A stretch of DNA of 38,803 nucleotides from DATCZS01 sp036525795 (GCA_036525795.1 DATCZS010000063.1:1-38803); one strand, 5' to 3'. Shown: positions 8,155 to 17,078, counted from the stretch's first letter. The notes: generated by a model from the sequence alone, not told the origin. Numbers and translations are program-made.

Positions 8155-9051
8155 ATGCTGAAGGTTCGCCGGGGGGTGACGGTGTTCTTCTGCGCGTTCG
8201 TCCTCGCGTGGACGGCTCCGGCAGCGCTTGCGGCGGAGGGTGACGGCGGCGAGGCCCAGCGACTGCTCGACGAGATGATCGACGGCGGCACGAGCCTCGA
8301 TCCCGACTGGATCGACCGATACGTCGATCTGCGAGGCCCACTCCCGACGGTGCCTCCGCCGTTGGTGATCCACTCGGTGGCCGTTCCGGTTCCGGCGGTG
8401 TTTCCGGTGGCGGGTCCCCACGCCTTCACGGATTCGTTCGGCGCACCCCGTTCGGGCGAGCGGTTGCACAAAGGGATCGACATCTTTGCCGACAAGGGTG
8501 TACCCGTCGTCGCGATGGCAGACGGTGTGGTCGAGTGGGTGCGGCGCCAGCCGGATACGCGGTGCTGTGCGATCGGGATCCTCCACGACGACGGATGGCG
8601 TACGTGGTACCTCCATCTCAACAACGACTCCGACGGCACCGACGACGGATTGGCCGACGGCGTGGCCCACTCGCTCGAGGTGGGGGTTCGGGTGCTCGCC
8701 GGCCAGACGATCGGTTGGGTCGGCGACAGTGGCAACGCCGAGGAGACCCCGCCCCACCTCCACATAGAGATCCGGCTTCCGGATGGAACCGTCACCAATC
8801 CGTACGCCAGCTTGACGGGCGGTGCGTTGACGCCGGGCGACGGTGCGATCGCGGCGGCACTGCCATTCACGGGTTCGGATGGCACCAGGCGCGTGCTCGG
8901 AACGCTGATGCTCATGGTGACTGGCGTCGGATTGACCGTTGTCGCGAGGGATCGTCTCCGCCAGGCGACGGTGGCAATCGCCATCGAAAGGCCTGACGGC
9001 TCGGTGCGGCACTTCATTCTCGCGGCCGATGAGGTGCTCTCCGCCGATTGA
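8155..9051 (+). CDS. Secreted M23-family peptidase with LPFTG motif and membrane segment
   Basis: A 298-residue exported protein. Residues 1-27 form a signal peptide (positive start, hydrophobic core, cut near ALAA). The M23/LytM zinc site is complete: H105 and D109 in HKGIDIF, and HLH at 201-203, with YLHL at 152-155. M23 enzymes cut peptidoglycan cross-bridges or act as binding domains. After the peptidase come LPFTG (236-240), a hydrophobic span (about 247-264) and RDRLR, resembling a sortase signal, but about 30 further residues follow, which is atypical. A TTG three codons upstream (8146) is an alternative start. TAGTCT at 8089-8094 may be its -10. Confidence 0.87.
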   Translation: MLKVRRGVTVFFCAFVLAWTAPAALAAEGDGGEAQRLLDEMIDGGTSLDPDWIDRYVDLRGPLPTVPPPLVIHSVAVPVPAVFPVAGPHAFTDSFGAPRSGERLHKGIDIFADKGVPVVAMADGVVEWVRRQPDTRCCAIGILHDDGWRTWYLHLNNDSDGTDDGLADGVAHSLEVGVRVLAGQTIGWVGDSGNAEETPPHLHIEIRLPDGTVTNPYASLTGGALTPGDGAIAAALPFTGSDGTRRVLGTLMLMVTGVGLTVVARDRLRQATVAIAIERPDGSVRHFILAADEVLSAD

Positions 9052-9197
9052 GGGCTGCGTTCGACAAGGTTGCGACAGGCGATGCGAGGCGGATCCGGCG
9101 AGTGCACCCGGAGTTTCGGGGACGACATGGCGGCCGCGAACGAACGTGCCGCAACCGCGCAGAGGGGAAAAAATCCGACCTGTTCGTTGCTCCGGTG

Positions 9198-9227
9198 TTG
9201 CGGGTGTCGCAGGCGGATCCCTATGCT
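9198..9227 (+). promoter_or_regulatory. Candidate promoter of the ABC importer operon
   Basis: TTGCGG (9198-9203) and TATGCT (9222-9227) are separated by 18 bases. The start codon lies 69 bases downstream, behind a strong Shine-Dalgarno, so this transcript has a leader, unlike many genes here. Confidence 0.45.
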
Positions 9228-9296
9228 GCTGTCCGGCCGGTGGCGCGCCTCGCGTGCCGACCGGCATGTCAGGGAGGAAAATAGGAGGACCACACG

Positions 9297-11294
9297 GTGA
9301 GTAACACCAACGCCCGCTGGCGCTGGCTCGCTCTCCTGGCTGTCTTTGCGATGATCGTCGCAGCCTGCTCGTCCGACACCACCGACACCACTGCCGACAG
9401 TGGCGACTCCGGTGCGACGACGACCACGGCTGCTCCGGGCGACACCACAGACACCACGGAGGCGCCGCCCGCAGCCACGGGGTACACCTACAAGATGGCG
9501 ATCTTCAGCGATCCCACCACCGACAACCCCTGGGCCGCTCTCGACACCGAGAACGACGTCTGGACGAACTACGTGAACCCGGACGGCGCCAGCCTCTACG
9601 GGTATCAGGGACCGACCTACACGTTGGTTCCGGGTATCGCAGAGGACGACACTCCGCCCGAGCCCGTGGCCGACGGGGATGCCTGGTCGGTGACCGTTGG
9701 GCTGCGCCAGGATGTGACCTGGTCCGACGGCGAGGCGATCGACGCCAACGACGTAGCGTTCACGTTCAACACCGTCGCCAAGTACGACGGTCTGGGCGGG
9801 AACTTCCCGTTCCTGTGGCCGCTCGCGGCCGATGACGACCCCGCCACCGAAGAGGACGAGTCCAACCAGGGTGTCCTCAGCGTCGAAGTGGTCGATGACT
9901 ACACAGTCAAGGTCATGTTCAACTTCGAGCCAGGTCTGGCCGTGTGGCCGTTCCAGGTTGGAACCGCCACGATCTTCCCTGAGCACTTCTGGGGCCCGAT
10001 CGTGGACGCCAACGACTCGTTCGAAGGTCTCTATGCCGAGAGCGGCCTGGGGTACCCGAACGCCGGCGCCTTCAACTCGGCCGAGCGTGAGCCGGGCGCC
10101 TTCTGGCGCAACGAGTCGATCGGCAGCGCGTACTACGACGCCGGTGCCGAATACGTCGTCTACGACAACGGCACCGTGCAGTACACCCGTCCTGACGGCG
10201 TGATCGAGCAGTACGGTGGCCAGGCTTCCGGCGACCCGGTGGCCGACTACGTCGAGGGCCCGTATGCCGACGAGGTCGTGTTCTCGCTCTACAGCGATCA
10301 GAACGCGGCCGTCCTGGCGCTCACCGACGGTGAGGTGGACTTCCTAATGAACCCGCTCGGTCTGCAGCGCGGCCTCCAGCAGCTGGTGCTGTCGGAGCCG
10401 TCGCTGAACGTGATCGTCAACGAGCAGAACGGGTACCGGTACCTGTCCTACAACATGCGCAAGTTCCCCATGAACGAGAAGTCGTTCCGCGAGGCCATCG
10501 CCTGCCGGATCGACAAGGAATTCATGGCGAACACCGTGCTCGGCGGTGCAGCCATCGCTGCCAACAGCCAGGTGCCCCCGGGCAACTCGTTCTGGTACAA
10601 CCCGGACGTGTCTGCTCCTTGCACCGGTCTGAGCGAGCAGGAGCGTTTTGAGGCTGCGGTACAGATCCTCAGGGACGGCGGCTGGACCTGGAGCGTCGAT
10701 CCCGTATGGAGCGAGGACAACCGCGACGTGCTGCCCAAGGGCGAAGGCCTCGCGCTGAACGGCCAGGCAATCCAGCCGCTGACGCTGCTGGCACCTGGAC
10801 CGGGTTACGACCCGTTGCGCGCCACCTACTCCCTCTTCATCGAGGAGTGGGCCGTCGACCTCGGTATTCCGCTGCAGGCGGAGCCCACCGGGTTCTCGGT
10901 CATCGTCGACGAGGTCTTTGCGGCGGACGAAGGCGCCCTCGAGTGGGACATGTACATCCTGGGCTGGGGTCTCACCCCGTTCCCGGATCACGTGTTCTCG
11001 TTCTTCGAGACGGCTCAGGACTCCGCCGGCGGTGGCTTCAACACTCCGGGTTACAGCAACCCAGAGTTCGATGCCCTCGCCACGCAGTTCAACACGGCGA
11101 AGACCCTCGAAGAGGCCCGCGACATCATCTTCGCGGCCGACGCGATCCTCGCCGAGGACCTGCCGTACGTGGTGCTCTTCACCACACCCATCATCGAGGC
11201 GTACAGGAACACCATCGAGTTCCCGTTCACCACGACGCTGGACGGCATCCAGAACTGGGGTGGTCTCCAGTCCGCCACTCGGGCGGCTGGCTGA
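9297..11294 (+). CDS. ABC importer substrate-binding lipoprotein, family 5
   Basis: A 665-residue lipoprotein starting at GTG 9297, with a strong TAGGAGGA ribosome-binding site 7 bases upstream. The signal peptide ends in the lipobox VAAC with lipidated C24, followed by a Ser/Thr/Asp-rich tether (about residues 25-60). The mature part is a family 5 solute-binding domain (DppA/OppA/NikA type); VTWSDGEAIDANDVAFTFNT is the characteristic segment. It would capture a peptide, oligosaccharide or similar ligand and deliver it to the permeases encoded next. Ligand is not predictable. At 665 residues it is longer than DppA (about 535). Confidence 0.92.
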   Translation: MSNTNARWRWLALLAVFAMIVAACSSDTTDTTADSGDSGATTTTAAPGDTTDTTEAPPAATGYTYKMAIFSDPTTDNPWAALDTENDVWTNYVNPDGASLYGYQGPTYTLVPGIAEDDTPPEPVADGDAWSVTVGLRQDVTWSDGEAIDANDVAFTFNTVAKYDGLGGNFPFLWPLAADDDPATEEDESNQGVLSVEVVDDYTVKVMFNFEPGLAVWPFQVGTATIFPEHFWGPIVDANDSFEGLYAESGLGYPNAGAFNSAEREPGAFWRNESIGSAYYDAGAEYVVYDNGTVQYTRPDGVIEQYGGQASGDPVADYVEGPYADEVVFSLYSDQNAAVLALTDGEVDFLMNPLGLQRGLQQLVLSEPSLNVIVNEQNGYRYLSYNMRKFPMNEKSFREAIACRIDKEFMANTVLGGAAIAANSQVPPGNSFWYNPDVSAPCTGLSEQERFEAAVQILRDGGWTWSVDPVWSEDNRDVLPKGEGLALNGQAIQPLTLLAPGPGYDPLRATYSLFIEEWAVDLGIPLQAEPTGFSVIVDEVFAADEGALEWDMYILGWGLTPFPDHVFSFFETAQDSAGGGFNTPGYSNPEFDALATQFNTAKTLEEARDIIFAADAILAEDLPYVVLFTTPIIEAYRNTIEFPFTTTLDGIQNWGGLQSATRAAG

Positions 11295-11313
11295 TCTCGG
11301 TCTGAGACCGAAC

Positions 11314-11349
11314 GGAAGGGGCCGGGGCCTTCGGGCCCCGGCCCCTTCC
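11314..11349 (+). terminator. Very stable UUCG hairpin between binding protein and permease genes
   Basis: A perfect 16-bp G+C-rich stem (11314-11329 with 11334-11349) closed by a C(TTCG)G tetraloop, 19 bases after the lipoprotein stop. No T-tract follows. It could terminate, attenuate or protect the upstream mRNA 3' end, giving more binding protein than transporter. Confidence 0.7.
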
Positions 11350-11458
11350 TACTGTCAGGGACCGTCTTCTGTTCCTCCGGTGTTGTCCGACGGCGCACGG
11401 CGCCGCGTGCGGAGACACGAAGGACTGGGCGTCGGGTCACGGGATCGTTCGAGGGGGC

Positions 11459-11464
11459 TATGAT
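11459..11464 (+). promoter_or_regulatory. Candidate internal -10 before the permease genes
   Basis: TATGAT 65 bases before the permease start, with no good -35. It overlaps an imperfect inverted repeat (ATGCCGC at 11462 onward and GCGGGCAT near 11478-11485). If real, the membrane and ATPase genes have their own promoter. Confidence 0.3.
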
Positions 11465-11528
11465 GCCGCCTCGACAGCGGGCATAGAGGCGTGAGTCCTG
11501 CTCGCTGGTGTCAGGAAGAGGAGGACGT

Positions 11529-12707
11529 ATGGCTCGCTATTTCACGCGCCGTCTGGTTCAGATGGTCGTGTTGTTCCTGGTGTTCCTGACCGTGACCTGG
11601 TTCCTGCTGTTCGCCCTCCCCGGAGACATCGTCCAGCAGAAGTTTGCGACCAACCCCAACATCCCCCCCGAGGCGAAGCAGATCGCCATCGAGCGGCTGG
11701 GTCTGGACAAGCCGGTGCTGATCCAGTTCCGCGACTACGTCGTCAACTTCTTCCAGGGCAACTTCGGGGTCTCGTTCAACGAGTACCCGCGACCGGTCAC
11801 CGACATCATCGCCGAACGTCTTCCCCGCACCATCGTGCTCTTCCTCACGGCACTGGTCACCTACTACTGGGCGGGCTTCATCGCCGGAAAGTACCTCGCG
11901 TGGCGTCGTGGCAAGCGAGGCGAGATGGCGATCACGGTGGGCGGAGTCGGGCTCTACACCGTCTTCTACCCGTGGTTCGCCCTGGTGATGATCTGGTTCT
12001 TCGCCGCCGAATTGGGCTGGCTGCCCATCTCGAAGTTCCTCGACCCCGACCAGTGGCGTAACGCGCCGTTCAGCTCCAACGAGGTCTTCGTCCGACTGTT
12101 CTGGACGATCCTCATCGCGTCGATCGTCGTGTTCGCAATGCAATTCTGGTCTGGACGGGTTCGCGACCACCGGACGCAGATGTTGATCAAATGGGGCGGA
12201 TCCGCATTGGGAATCCTCGGCTTCGTCCTCTACTGGCGGGTCGTTCCCACGGGCATCGAAATGCGCGGATACGCCGCGGATCTCGCCGAACACCTGATCC
12301 TGCCCGTCGGCGTCCTGACCCTGGTCAACTTCGCCGGGATCATGCTGCTGACCCGCAGCTCGATGCTCGAGACGATGCGGGAGGACTTCATCCTCACCGC
12401 CCGGGCGAAGGGCCTCGCAGAACGCGATGTGCGGGACCGCCACGCAGCTCGCACGGCTCTCCTGCCCGTCACGACCTCGCTCGTGCTGGCGGTGGCCACG
12501 GTCATCGACGGCGGCATCATCACCGAGCAGGTGTTCTCGTGGCCCGGCATGGGCAACATCCTCATCACATCGGTCACCAGCGAAGACATCCCGCTTGCGG
12601 TCGCCTCCTTCTCGTTCATCGGCGTGATGGCCCTGGTGGGCCACTTCGTGGTGGACATGCTGTACGGTGTGCTCGATCCGCGGATCCGGGTATCGGGTCA
12701 GGGCTAG
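11529..12707 (+). CDS. ABC importer permease, DppB type, with extra membrane helices
   Basis: A 392-residue inner-membrane permease. It starts at ATG 11529 after a GGAAGAGGAGGA ribosome-binding site; an in-frame upstream start (11508) lacks one. The N-terminal MARYFTRRLVQMVVLFLVFL and the region ERLGLDKPVLIQFRDYV are typical of DppB/OppB. The ATPase-coupling EAA loop is ARAKGLAERDVRDRHAARTA, followed by EQVFSWPGMG. The protein is about 50 residues longer than DppB (339); the excess lies near 180-245 and holds two additional hydrophobic spans (about 187-207 and 223-240) before the usual C-terminal half. Confidence 0.92.
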   Translation: MARYFTRRLVQMVVLFLVFLTVTWFLLFALPGDIVQQKFATNPNIPPEAKQIAIERLGLDKPVLIQFRDYVVNFFQGNFGVSFNEYPRPVTDIIAERLPRTIVLFLTALVTYYWAGFIAGKYLAWRRGKRGEMAITVGGVGLYTVFYPWFALVMIWFFAAELGWLPISKFLDPDQWRNAPFSSNEVFVRLFWTILIASIVVFAMQFWSGRVRDHRTQMLIKWGGSALGILGFVLYWRVVPTGIEMRGYAADLAEHLILPVGVLTLVNFAGIMLLTRSSMLETMREDFILTARAKGLAERDVRDRHAARTALLPVTTSLVLAVATVIDGGIITEQVFSWPGMGNILITSVTSEDIPLAVASFSFIGVMALVGHFVVDMLYGVLDPRIRVSGQG

Positions 12708-12718
12708 GAGACGACGAG

Positions 12719-13831
12719 TTGACGGATCTCGCAACCCCCCCTCCGGGAATCGAAGACACCGCGGTCGACGAGAAGCTGCTGCGCACCGACTCGCTGTGGC
12801 GGATCCGGTGGGCGCTGTTCCGCCGCAGTCTCGGTTCGAACTTCCGGCTGTTTCGTTCCAACAGGATCGGCATGTTCGGTCTCGCCATCATCGTGTTCTG
12901 GGCATTGATGGCCATCCTTCCCACCATCTTCTTCGCCACCGGTCTGTGGAGTACGAGCGTCTACAACCCGGTGACCGGCCTGGAGCTGGATCCGCCGACC
13001 CGGAGCTACACGGTGGTGAACGAAATCACCGACCCCGAGACAGAGATCGACTTCAAGCGGGTCCTCCTCGACAGCAACATCCCCAACGACGTGGCGGTCG
13101 GATCGGTCGTCGAAGTGAAGCAGCAGCCGGCGGGCCCGGATGGACGGCACTGGCTGGGTACCGATCCGCTCGGTCGCGACGTCATGTCCCAGCTGATGCA
13201 CGGCGCCCGGGCGGCGTTCGGGCTGGGAATCATCGCCGCCGTCGTGACGGTGATCATCGCCACCACCGTCGGATCTATCGCCGCCTATTTCGGCGGTGCG
13301 GTCGACGGCTTCTTCATGCGGCTGGCGGACCTGTTGGTCATGATCCCGTTCCTGGCGATTCTCATCGTGCTCGGTGCGGTCTTCACCTTCCAGCTGTGGC
13401 ACCTGGCCCTGCTGATCGGCATCCTCTCCGGATTCGGCGGCGTTGCCATCGTCCTCAAGTCGCAGGCCCTCGCCGTGAAGGTGAAGCCGTTCGTGGATGC
13501 CGCGAGGGTCGCAGGTGGGAGCAACGCCCACATCATCTTCAGTCATCTCATCCCCAATGTGATGCCTCTGAGCTTTCTCTACATGATGTTCACGGTCACC
13601 GCAGCCATCCAGGGAGAGGCGACGCTGTCGTTCCTGGGGCTGCTCAACGTGGACACCTCCTGGGGGCTGATGATCAACCTGGCCAATGTGCAGGGGTATC
13701 TGCTCCAGGGCACCACCTACTGGTGGCTCGTCTTCCCGGCCGGGCTGGCGGTCACCCTCATGGCAGCCGCCTTCTTCCTGGTGGGGCGCGCCATGGACGA
13801 GGTCATCAATCCCCGCCTGAGGAGACGTTGA
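12719..13831 (+). CDS. ABC importer permease, DppC type, with enlarged external loop
   Basis: A 370-residue permease pairing with the DppB-type subunit. I place the start at TTG 12719, 8 bases after the AGGAG at 12706-12710; no ATG or GTG fits. It has a cytoplasmic N-terminal segment, one helix (about 51-73), then an unusually long external region (about 75-145), then GTDPLGRDVMSQLMHGAR, the standard entry to the core, and the coupling loop AARVAGGSNAHIIFSHLIPNVMP. DppC and OppC are about 300 residues, so much of the excess lies in the N-terminus and this loop. Confidence 0.9.
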   Translation: MTDLATPPPGIEDTAVDEKLLRTDSLWRIRWALFRRSLGSNFRLFRSNRIGMFGLAIIVFWALMAILPTIFFATGLWSTSVYNPVTGLELDPPTRSYTVVNEITDPETEIDFKRVLLDSNIPNDVAVGSVVEVKQQPAGPDGRHWLGTDPLGRDVMSQLMHGARAAFGLGIIAAVVTVIIATTVGSIAAYFGGAVDGFFMRLADLLVMIPFLAILIVLGAVFTFQLWHLALLIGILSGFGGVAIVLKSQALAVKVKPFVDAARVAGGSNAHIIFSHLIPNVMPLSFLYMMFTVTAAIQGEATLSFLGLLNVDTSWGLMINLANVQGYLLQGTTYWWLVFPAGLAVTLMAAAFFLVGRAMDEVINPRLRRR

Positions 13832-13871
13832 GCCACATGAATGCACTGACCCAACTCCTGAGGCGAGTCCG

Positions 13872-14867
13872 ATGAGCCGGCCCCTCCTCGAAGTCGATCG
13901 CCTCGTGATGCGCTATGGCACGAGCAAGGGCTGGGTCTCGGCGGTCGAGGACGTCAGCTTCACGCTGCACGAGGGTGAAGCGCTCGGCCTGGTGGGCGAG
14001 TCCGGCTGTGGCAAGACGTCGGTCGCCATGGCGCTGCTCCGGCTGCAGGCCGACAACGCCGAGTTCAAGGGCGGTGAGATCCGCCTCGACGGCACGGATC
14101 TGTTGGGACTGTCGGAAGAGCAAATGCGCGCACGGCGCTGGAACGACATCTCGATGGTGTTCCAGGGGGCGATGAACGCCTGGAACCCCGTGTACAAGGT
14201 GGGCGACCAGATCCGTGAGGCGATGGACCTTCATTTCCGCCCGCGCCTGTCGGAGGCGGAGGCGCAGGATCGCATCGACCGCCTGTTCACCATGGTGGGA
14301 CTCAATCCGGCCATGGCCGGCCGCTATCCGCATGAGTTCTCCGGCGGGATGCGCCAGCGCGCCATCATCGCGATGGCTCTGTCGTGTGACCCGAAGGTGA
14401 TCATCGCAGACGAGCCGACGACCGCCCTCGACGTGATCGTCCAGGATCAGATCCTTCTCGAGCTGAAGAAGATCCAGCGTGATCTCGGAATGTCGATCAT
14501 CTACATCTCCCACGACATCGCGGTGATCGCCGAGGTCACAGACACCATCGGCGTCATGTACGCGGGCAAGATCGTCGAGTACGGAGCCACGGCGGAGGTC
14601 TTTCATCGGCCGAGACATCCCTATGCGTTCCTGCTGCTGTCTTCCACGCCCTCGGTCACCGGTCCACGGCGCAAGCTCGCACCGCTCGAAGGCGAGCCGC
14701 CCGACTTGCTGAACCCGCCCAGCGGATGCCGGTTCCACCCGCGATGCCCCTGGGCCACAGACCAGTGTGCCAGCGAGGAGCCGACCCCCACAGATGTCGG
14801 TGGTGGGCACCTGGTGGCGTGCTGGAACTGGCAGGAGGTTCCGGAGATCGGGGAGCTGATCAAATGA
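13872..14867 (+). CDS. ABC importer ATPase, DppD type
   Basis: A 331-residue ATP-binding subunit. The Walker A motif GESGCGKTS is at about 42-50, the ABC signature is SGGMRQRAIIAMAL, and Walker B is VIIADEPTTALD with the switch histidine in YISHD. The C-terminal oligopeptide-transporter extension is present, with GCRFHPRCPWATDQC, whose cysteines bind an iron-sulfur cluster in DppD/OppD relatives. It starts at ATG 13872, 40 bases after the permease; its stop overlaps the second ATPase start (ATGA). Confidence 0.93.
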   Translation: MSRPLLEVDRLVMRYGTSKGWVSAVEDVSFTLHEGEALGLVGESGCGKTSVAMALLRLQADNAEFKGGEIRLDGTDLLGLSEEQMRARRWNDISMVFQGAMNAWNPVYKVGDQIREAMDLHFRPRLSEAEAQDRIDRLFTMVGLNPAMAGRYPHEFSGGMRQRAIIAMALSCDPKVIIADEPTTALDVIVQDQILLELKKIQRDLGMSIIYISHDIAVIAEVTDTIGVMYAGKIVEYGATAEVFHRPRHPYAFLLLSSTPSVTGPRRKLAPLEGEPPDLLNPPSGCRFHPRCPWATDQCASEEPTPTDVGGGHLVACWNWQEVPEIGELIK

Positions 14868-15871
14868 CACAGCCACTCGTCAAAGTCGATGATCTGGCCA
14901 AACTGTTTCCCGTCTCGCGGGGCATGTTCCGCAAGCCGGTCGACTTCATCCACGCGGTCGACGGAATCAGTTTCGAGATCCAACCGGGTGAGAGCCTCGG
15001 TCTGGTGGGAGAGTCCGGGTGCGGCAAGAGCACTACCGGACGCATGCTCGTCAAGCTGATGGAAACCACCGCCGGACAGATCCTGATGGCGGACAAGGAT
15101 GACGCCGACTCGCTGATCGACGTCGCTCACATCCAAAGGGACCAGATGCAGGCGTACCGGCGCCGCGTGCAGATGATCTTCCAGGATCCATACGAGTCGA
15201 TGAACCCACGCCGGACGGTGTTCGAGACCGTCTCGGAACCCCTCGCGGTGCAAAACATCGGAAGCCTCACCGAGCGAGAAGAGCGGGTCTCCGAGATGCT
15301 CCGGCTGGTGGGGCTCACCCCGCCCGAGAGCTTCCTGTTCCGGTATCCACACGAACTCTCGGGCGGACAGCGTCAGCGGGTGGCGATTGCCAGGGCGCTG
15401 GTCCTCGATCCGTCGTTCGTGGTGGCTGACGAGCCGACTTCGATGCTCGATGTCAGCATCCGTATCTCGATCATGGATCTGATGCTGAAGCTGGCCGACG
15501 AGATGGACGTCTCCTATCTCTACATCACCCACGACCTGGCCGTTGCCCGCTACATGTGTGACCGGATCGCCGTGATGTATCTCGGCAAGATCGTCGAACT
15601 CGGCGAGACCGAGGACGTCCTGGCCAGCCCCCGGCATCCTTACACGAAGGCGCTGCTCTCCGCCGTTCCCGTGCCCGACCCCACGTACAAGAAGCCAGAG
15701 GTCGAGATCAAGGGCGGCATCACCAAGGCGATCAACCCGCCTCCACAGTGCCGGTTCATCGAGCGCTGCCCGTGGGCGACAAACGTCTGTCACACCGAGG
15801 ATCACCCCCCACTCGAGGACAAGGGCGGAAGCCACTTCGTGGCGTGCCACCTGGTCGAGAAGGGCGTCTGA
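14864..15871 (+). CDS. ABC importer ATPase, DppF type
   Basis: A 335-residue second ATP-binding subunit. Walker A GESGCGKST, signature ELSGGQRQRVAIARAL, Walker B FVVADEPTSMLD and ITHD are all intact, and the C-terminal QCRFIERCPWATNVCHTEDHP is the OppF/DppF extension with paired cysteines. ATG 14864 overlaps the DppD-type stop. The gene closes the five-gene importer cluster; a hairpin starts inside its last codons. Confidence 0.93.
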   Translation: MTQPLVKVDDLAKLFPVSRGMFRKPVDFIHAVDGISFEIQPGESLGLVGESGCGKSTTGRMLVKLMETTAGQILMADKDDADSLIDVAHIQRDQMQAYRRRVQMIFQDPYESMNPRRTVFETVSEPLAVQNIGSLTEREERVSEMLRLVGLTPPESFLFRYPHELSGGQRQRVAIARALVLDPSFVVADEPTSMLDVSIRISIMDLMLKLADEMDVSYLYITHDLAVARYMCDRIAVMYLGKIVELGETEDVLASPRHPYTKALLSAVPVPDPTYKKPEVEIKGGITKAINPPPQCRFIERCPWATNVCHTEDHPPLEDKGGSHFVACHLVEKGV

Positions 15872-15881
15872 CGCCCTTCTC
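15857..15881 (+). terminator. Terminator hairpin of the ABC importer operon
   Basis: A perfect 11-bp stem (GAGAAGGGCGT with ACGCCCTTCTC) and CTG loop. It overlaps the last codons and stop of the DppF-type gene. No T-tract. Confidence 0.7.
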
Positions 15882-16054
15882 GGAGCGTTCAGCACCGAGC
15901 CGTCAGCGATCAGCCGAACTTCGGTGGCTCTCGGCCGAACAGACCGATGCTGGATCATCGGATCAGAGTCAATCACCGCTGCGGTAGACGAGTGAAGAGG
16001 CGAGGACGCGGGTTGGTGCCGGTCGCGGTCGGGCGTCGATGGCCGCCGATCGCC

Positions 16055-16060
16055 TACTCT
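16055..16060 (+). promoter_or_regulatory. -10 element of the phosphatidyltransferase gene
   Basis: TACTCT ends 6 bases before the ATG at 16067. The same hexamer precedes der. Confidence 0.55.
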
Positions 16061-16066
16061 CTTTCC

Positions 16067-16627
16067 ATGTTCCGTGATGCGCTGACGATCCCCAACGCCG
16101 TCTCATTCGTTCGGTTGCTCGCGGTGCCGTACTTCTGGTGGGTTCTGGTCGGGCAGGATCGGGTGGGCCTGGCAGCGGCGCTGATCTTCGTGATCGGCTC
16201 GACCGACTGGGTGGACGGATACCTGGCCCGCCGGCTCGATCAAGTGTCGGAGGTGGGCAAGATCCTCGATCCGCTCGCCGATCGGCTCATGATCGTCTCT
16301 GCCCTGGTCGGTGGTCTGGTGGCGGGGGTCATCCCCGGCGTCATCGGCGGGCCACTCCTGGCGAGAGAGGCACTCGTCGCCGCAGGGGCGGTCTACATGG
16401 GAACGCGGGGGGCCAGGCAGGTCGAGGTGCGGTATCTGGGCAAACTCGCCACGTTTCTCCTCTACGGCGCCATCCCTTCCTTCTACCTCGACTCCGCCGG
16501 TTTCGTGCCATGGATGTTCGGCCCCGCTGCGTGGATCAGCGGAGCCGTCGGACTGTTCCTCTACTACTGGGTCGGTGTCGAGTACGTGAGGGATTCGAGG
16601 GCGGTTCTGGTGTCGCGGGCGTCTTGA
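16067..16627 (+). CDS. CDP-alcohol phosphatidyltransferase (PgsA-like)
   Basis: A 186-residue integral membrane enzyme with the complete CDP-alcohol phosphotransferase signature: DG-x2-AR-x8-G-x3-D-x3-D, seen as DGYLARRLDQVSEVGKILDP and LADRL. The opening LTIPNAVSFVRLLAVPYFWWVL is typical of phosphatidylglycerophosphate synthase and related enzymes, followed by several hydrophobic helices. The most likely reaction is CDP-diacylglycerol plus glycerol-3-phosphate, but cardiolipin or other head-group specificity cannot be excluded. Mycobacteria have pgsA2 a few genes upstream of gcvH, matching this position. Confidence 0.88.
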   Translation: MFRDALTIPNAVSFVRLLAVPYFWWVLVGQDRVGLAAALIFVIGSTDWVDGYLARRLDQVSEVGKILDPLADRLMIVSALVGGLVAGVIPGVIGGPLLAREALVAAGAVYMGTRGARQVEVRYLGKLATFLLYGAIPSFYLDSAGFVPWMFGPAAWISGAVGLFLYYWVGVEYVRDSRAVLVSRAS

Positions 16628-16671
16628 AGTCGCCCGTGCCGGCCCGGTCGCCCGCGGCGTCTACGGGACGG

Positions 16672-16677
16672 TATCCT
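16672..16677 (+). promoter_or_regulatory. -10 element of gcvH
   Basis: TATCCT ends 8 bases before the gcvH ATG, giving a leader of zero to two bases. Confidence 0.5.
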
Positions 16678-16685
16678 GACCGGCC

Positions 16686-17060
16686 ATGAACATCCCCGAC
16701 GACCTTCAGTACACGGCCGAGCACGAGTGGCTCAGACGACTCGACGACGGCACCCTTCGTCTCGGCATCACCGACTACGCCCAGGACCAACTCGGGGACA
16801 TCGTGTATGTCGACCTCCCCGCCGTCGGGAGCGCGATCGAAGAGGGAGCCGTGGTCGCCGAGGTCGAATCGACCAAGTCGGTGGGAGAGGTGTACGCGCC
16901 GGTCGCAGGAACCGTGACCGCCACCAACCAGGCGGTGGCCGACAGCCCGGAACTGGTCAATCAGGACCCCTACGGCGGCGGCTGGCTGCTGGAACTTGCG
17001 CCGAGCACCGAGCCGGACGACCTATTGGACGCCGATCAATACCGGGGCCTGGTCGAGTAG
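16686..17060 (+). CDS. gcvH: Glycine cleavage system H protein
   Basis: A 124-residue lipoyl carrier that shuttles the aminomethyl group between the P, T and L proteins of glycine cleavage. The lipoylated lysine is K64 in ESTKSVGEVYAP; the surrounding AEHEWLR, GITDYAQDQLGDIVYVDLP and DPYGGGWLLEL are standard. Full length. gcvT is encoded 5.4 kb downstream; gcvP is not in the window. Confidence 0.97.
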   Translation: MNIPDDLQYTAEHEWLRRLDDGTLRLGITDYAQDQLGDIVYVDLPAVGSAIEEGAVVAEVESTKSVGEVYAPVAGTVTATNQAVADSPELVNQDPYGGGWLLELAPSTEPDDLLDADQYRGLVE

Positions 17061-17078
17061 GCGGTCATTCGAGCCGAG

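Noticed and set aside
8088..9986. 632-residue minus-strand open frame
   Set aside because: It lies antisense to the M23 peptidase and the binding lipoprotein, has shadow-like composition and no recognisable domain.
13508..13570. Possible second tRNA or small RNA inside the permease gene
   Set aside because: No cloverleaf can be formed; the region encodes the conserved coupling loop.
13837..13875. 12-residue frame overlapping the DppD-type start, possible leader peptide
   Set aside because: No ribosome-binding site or repeated regulatory codons; probably chance.
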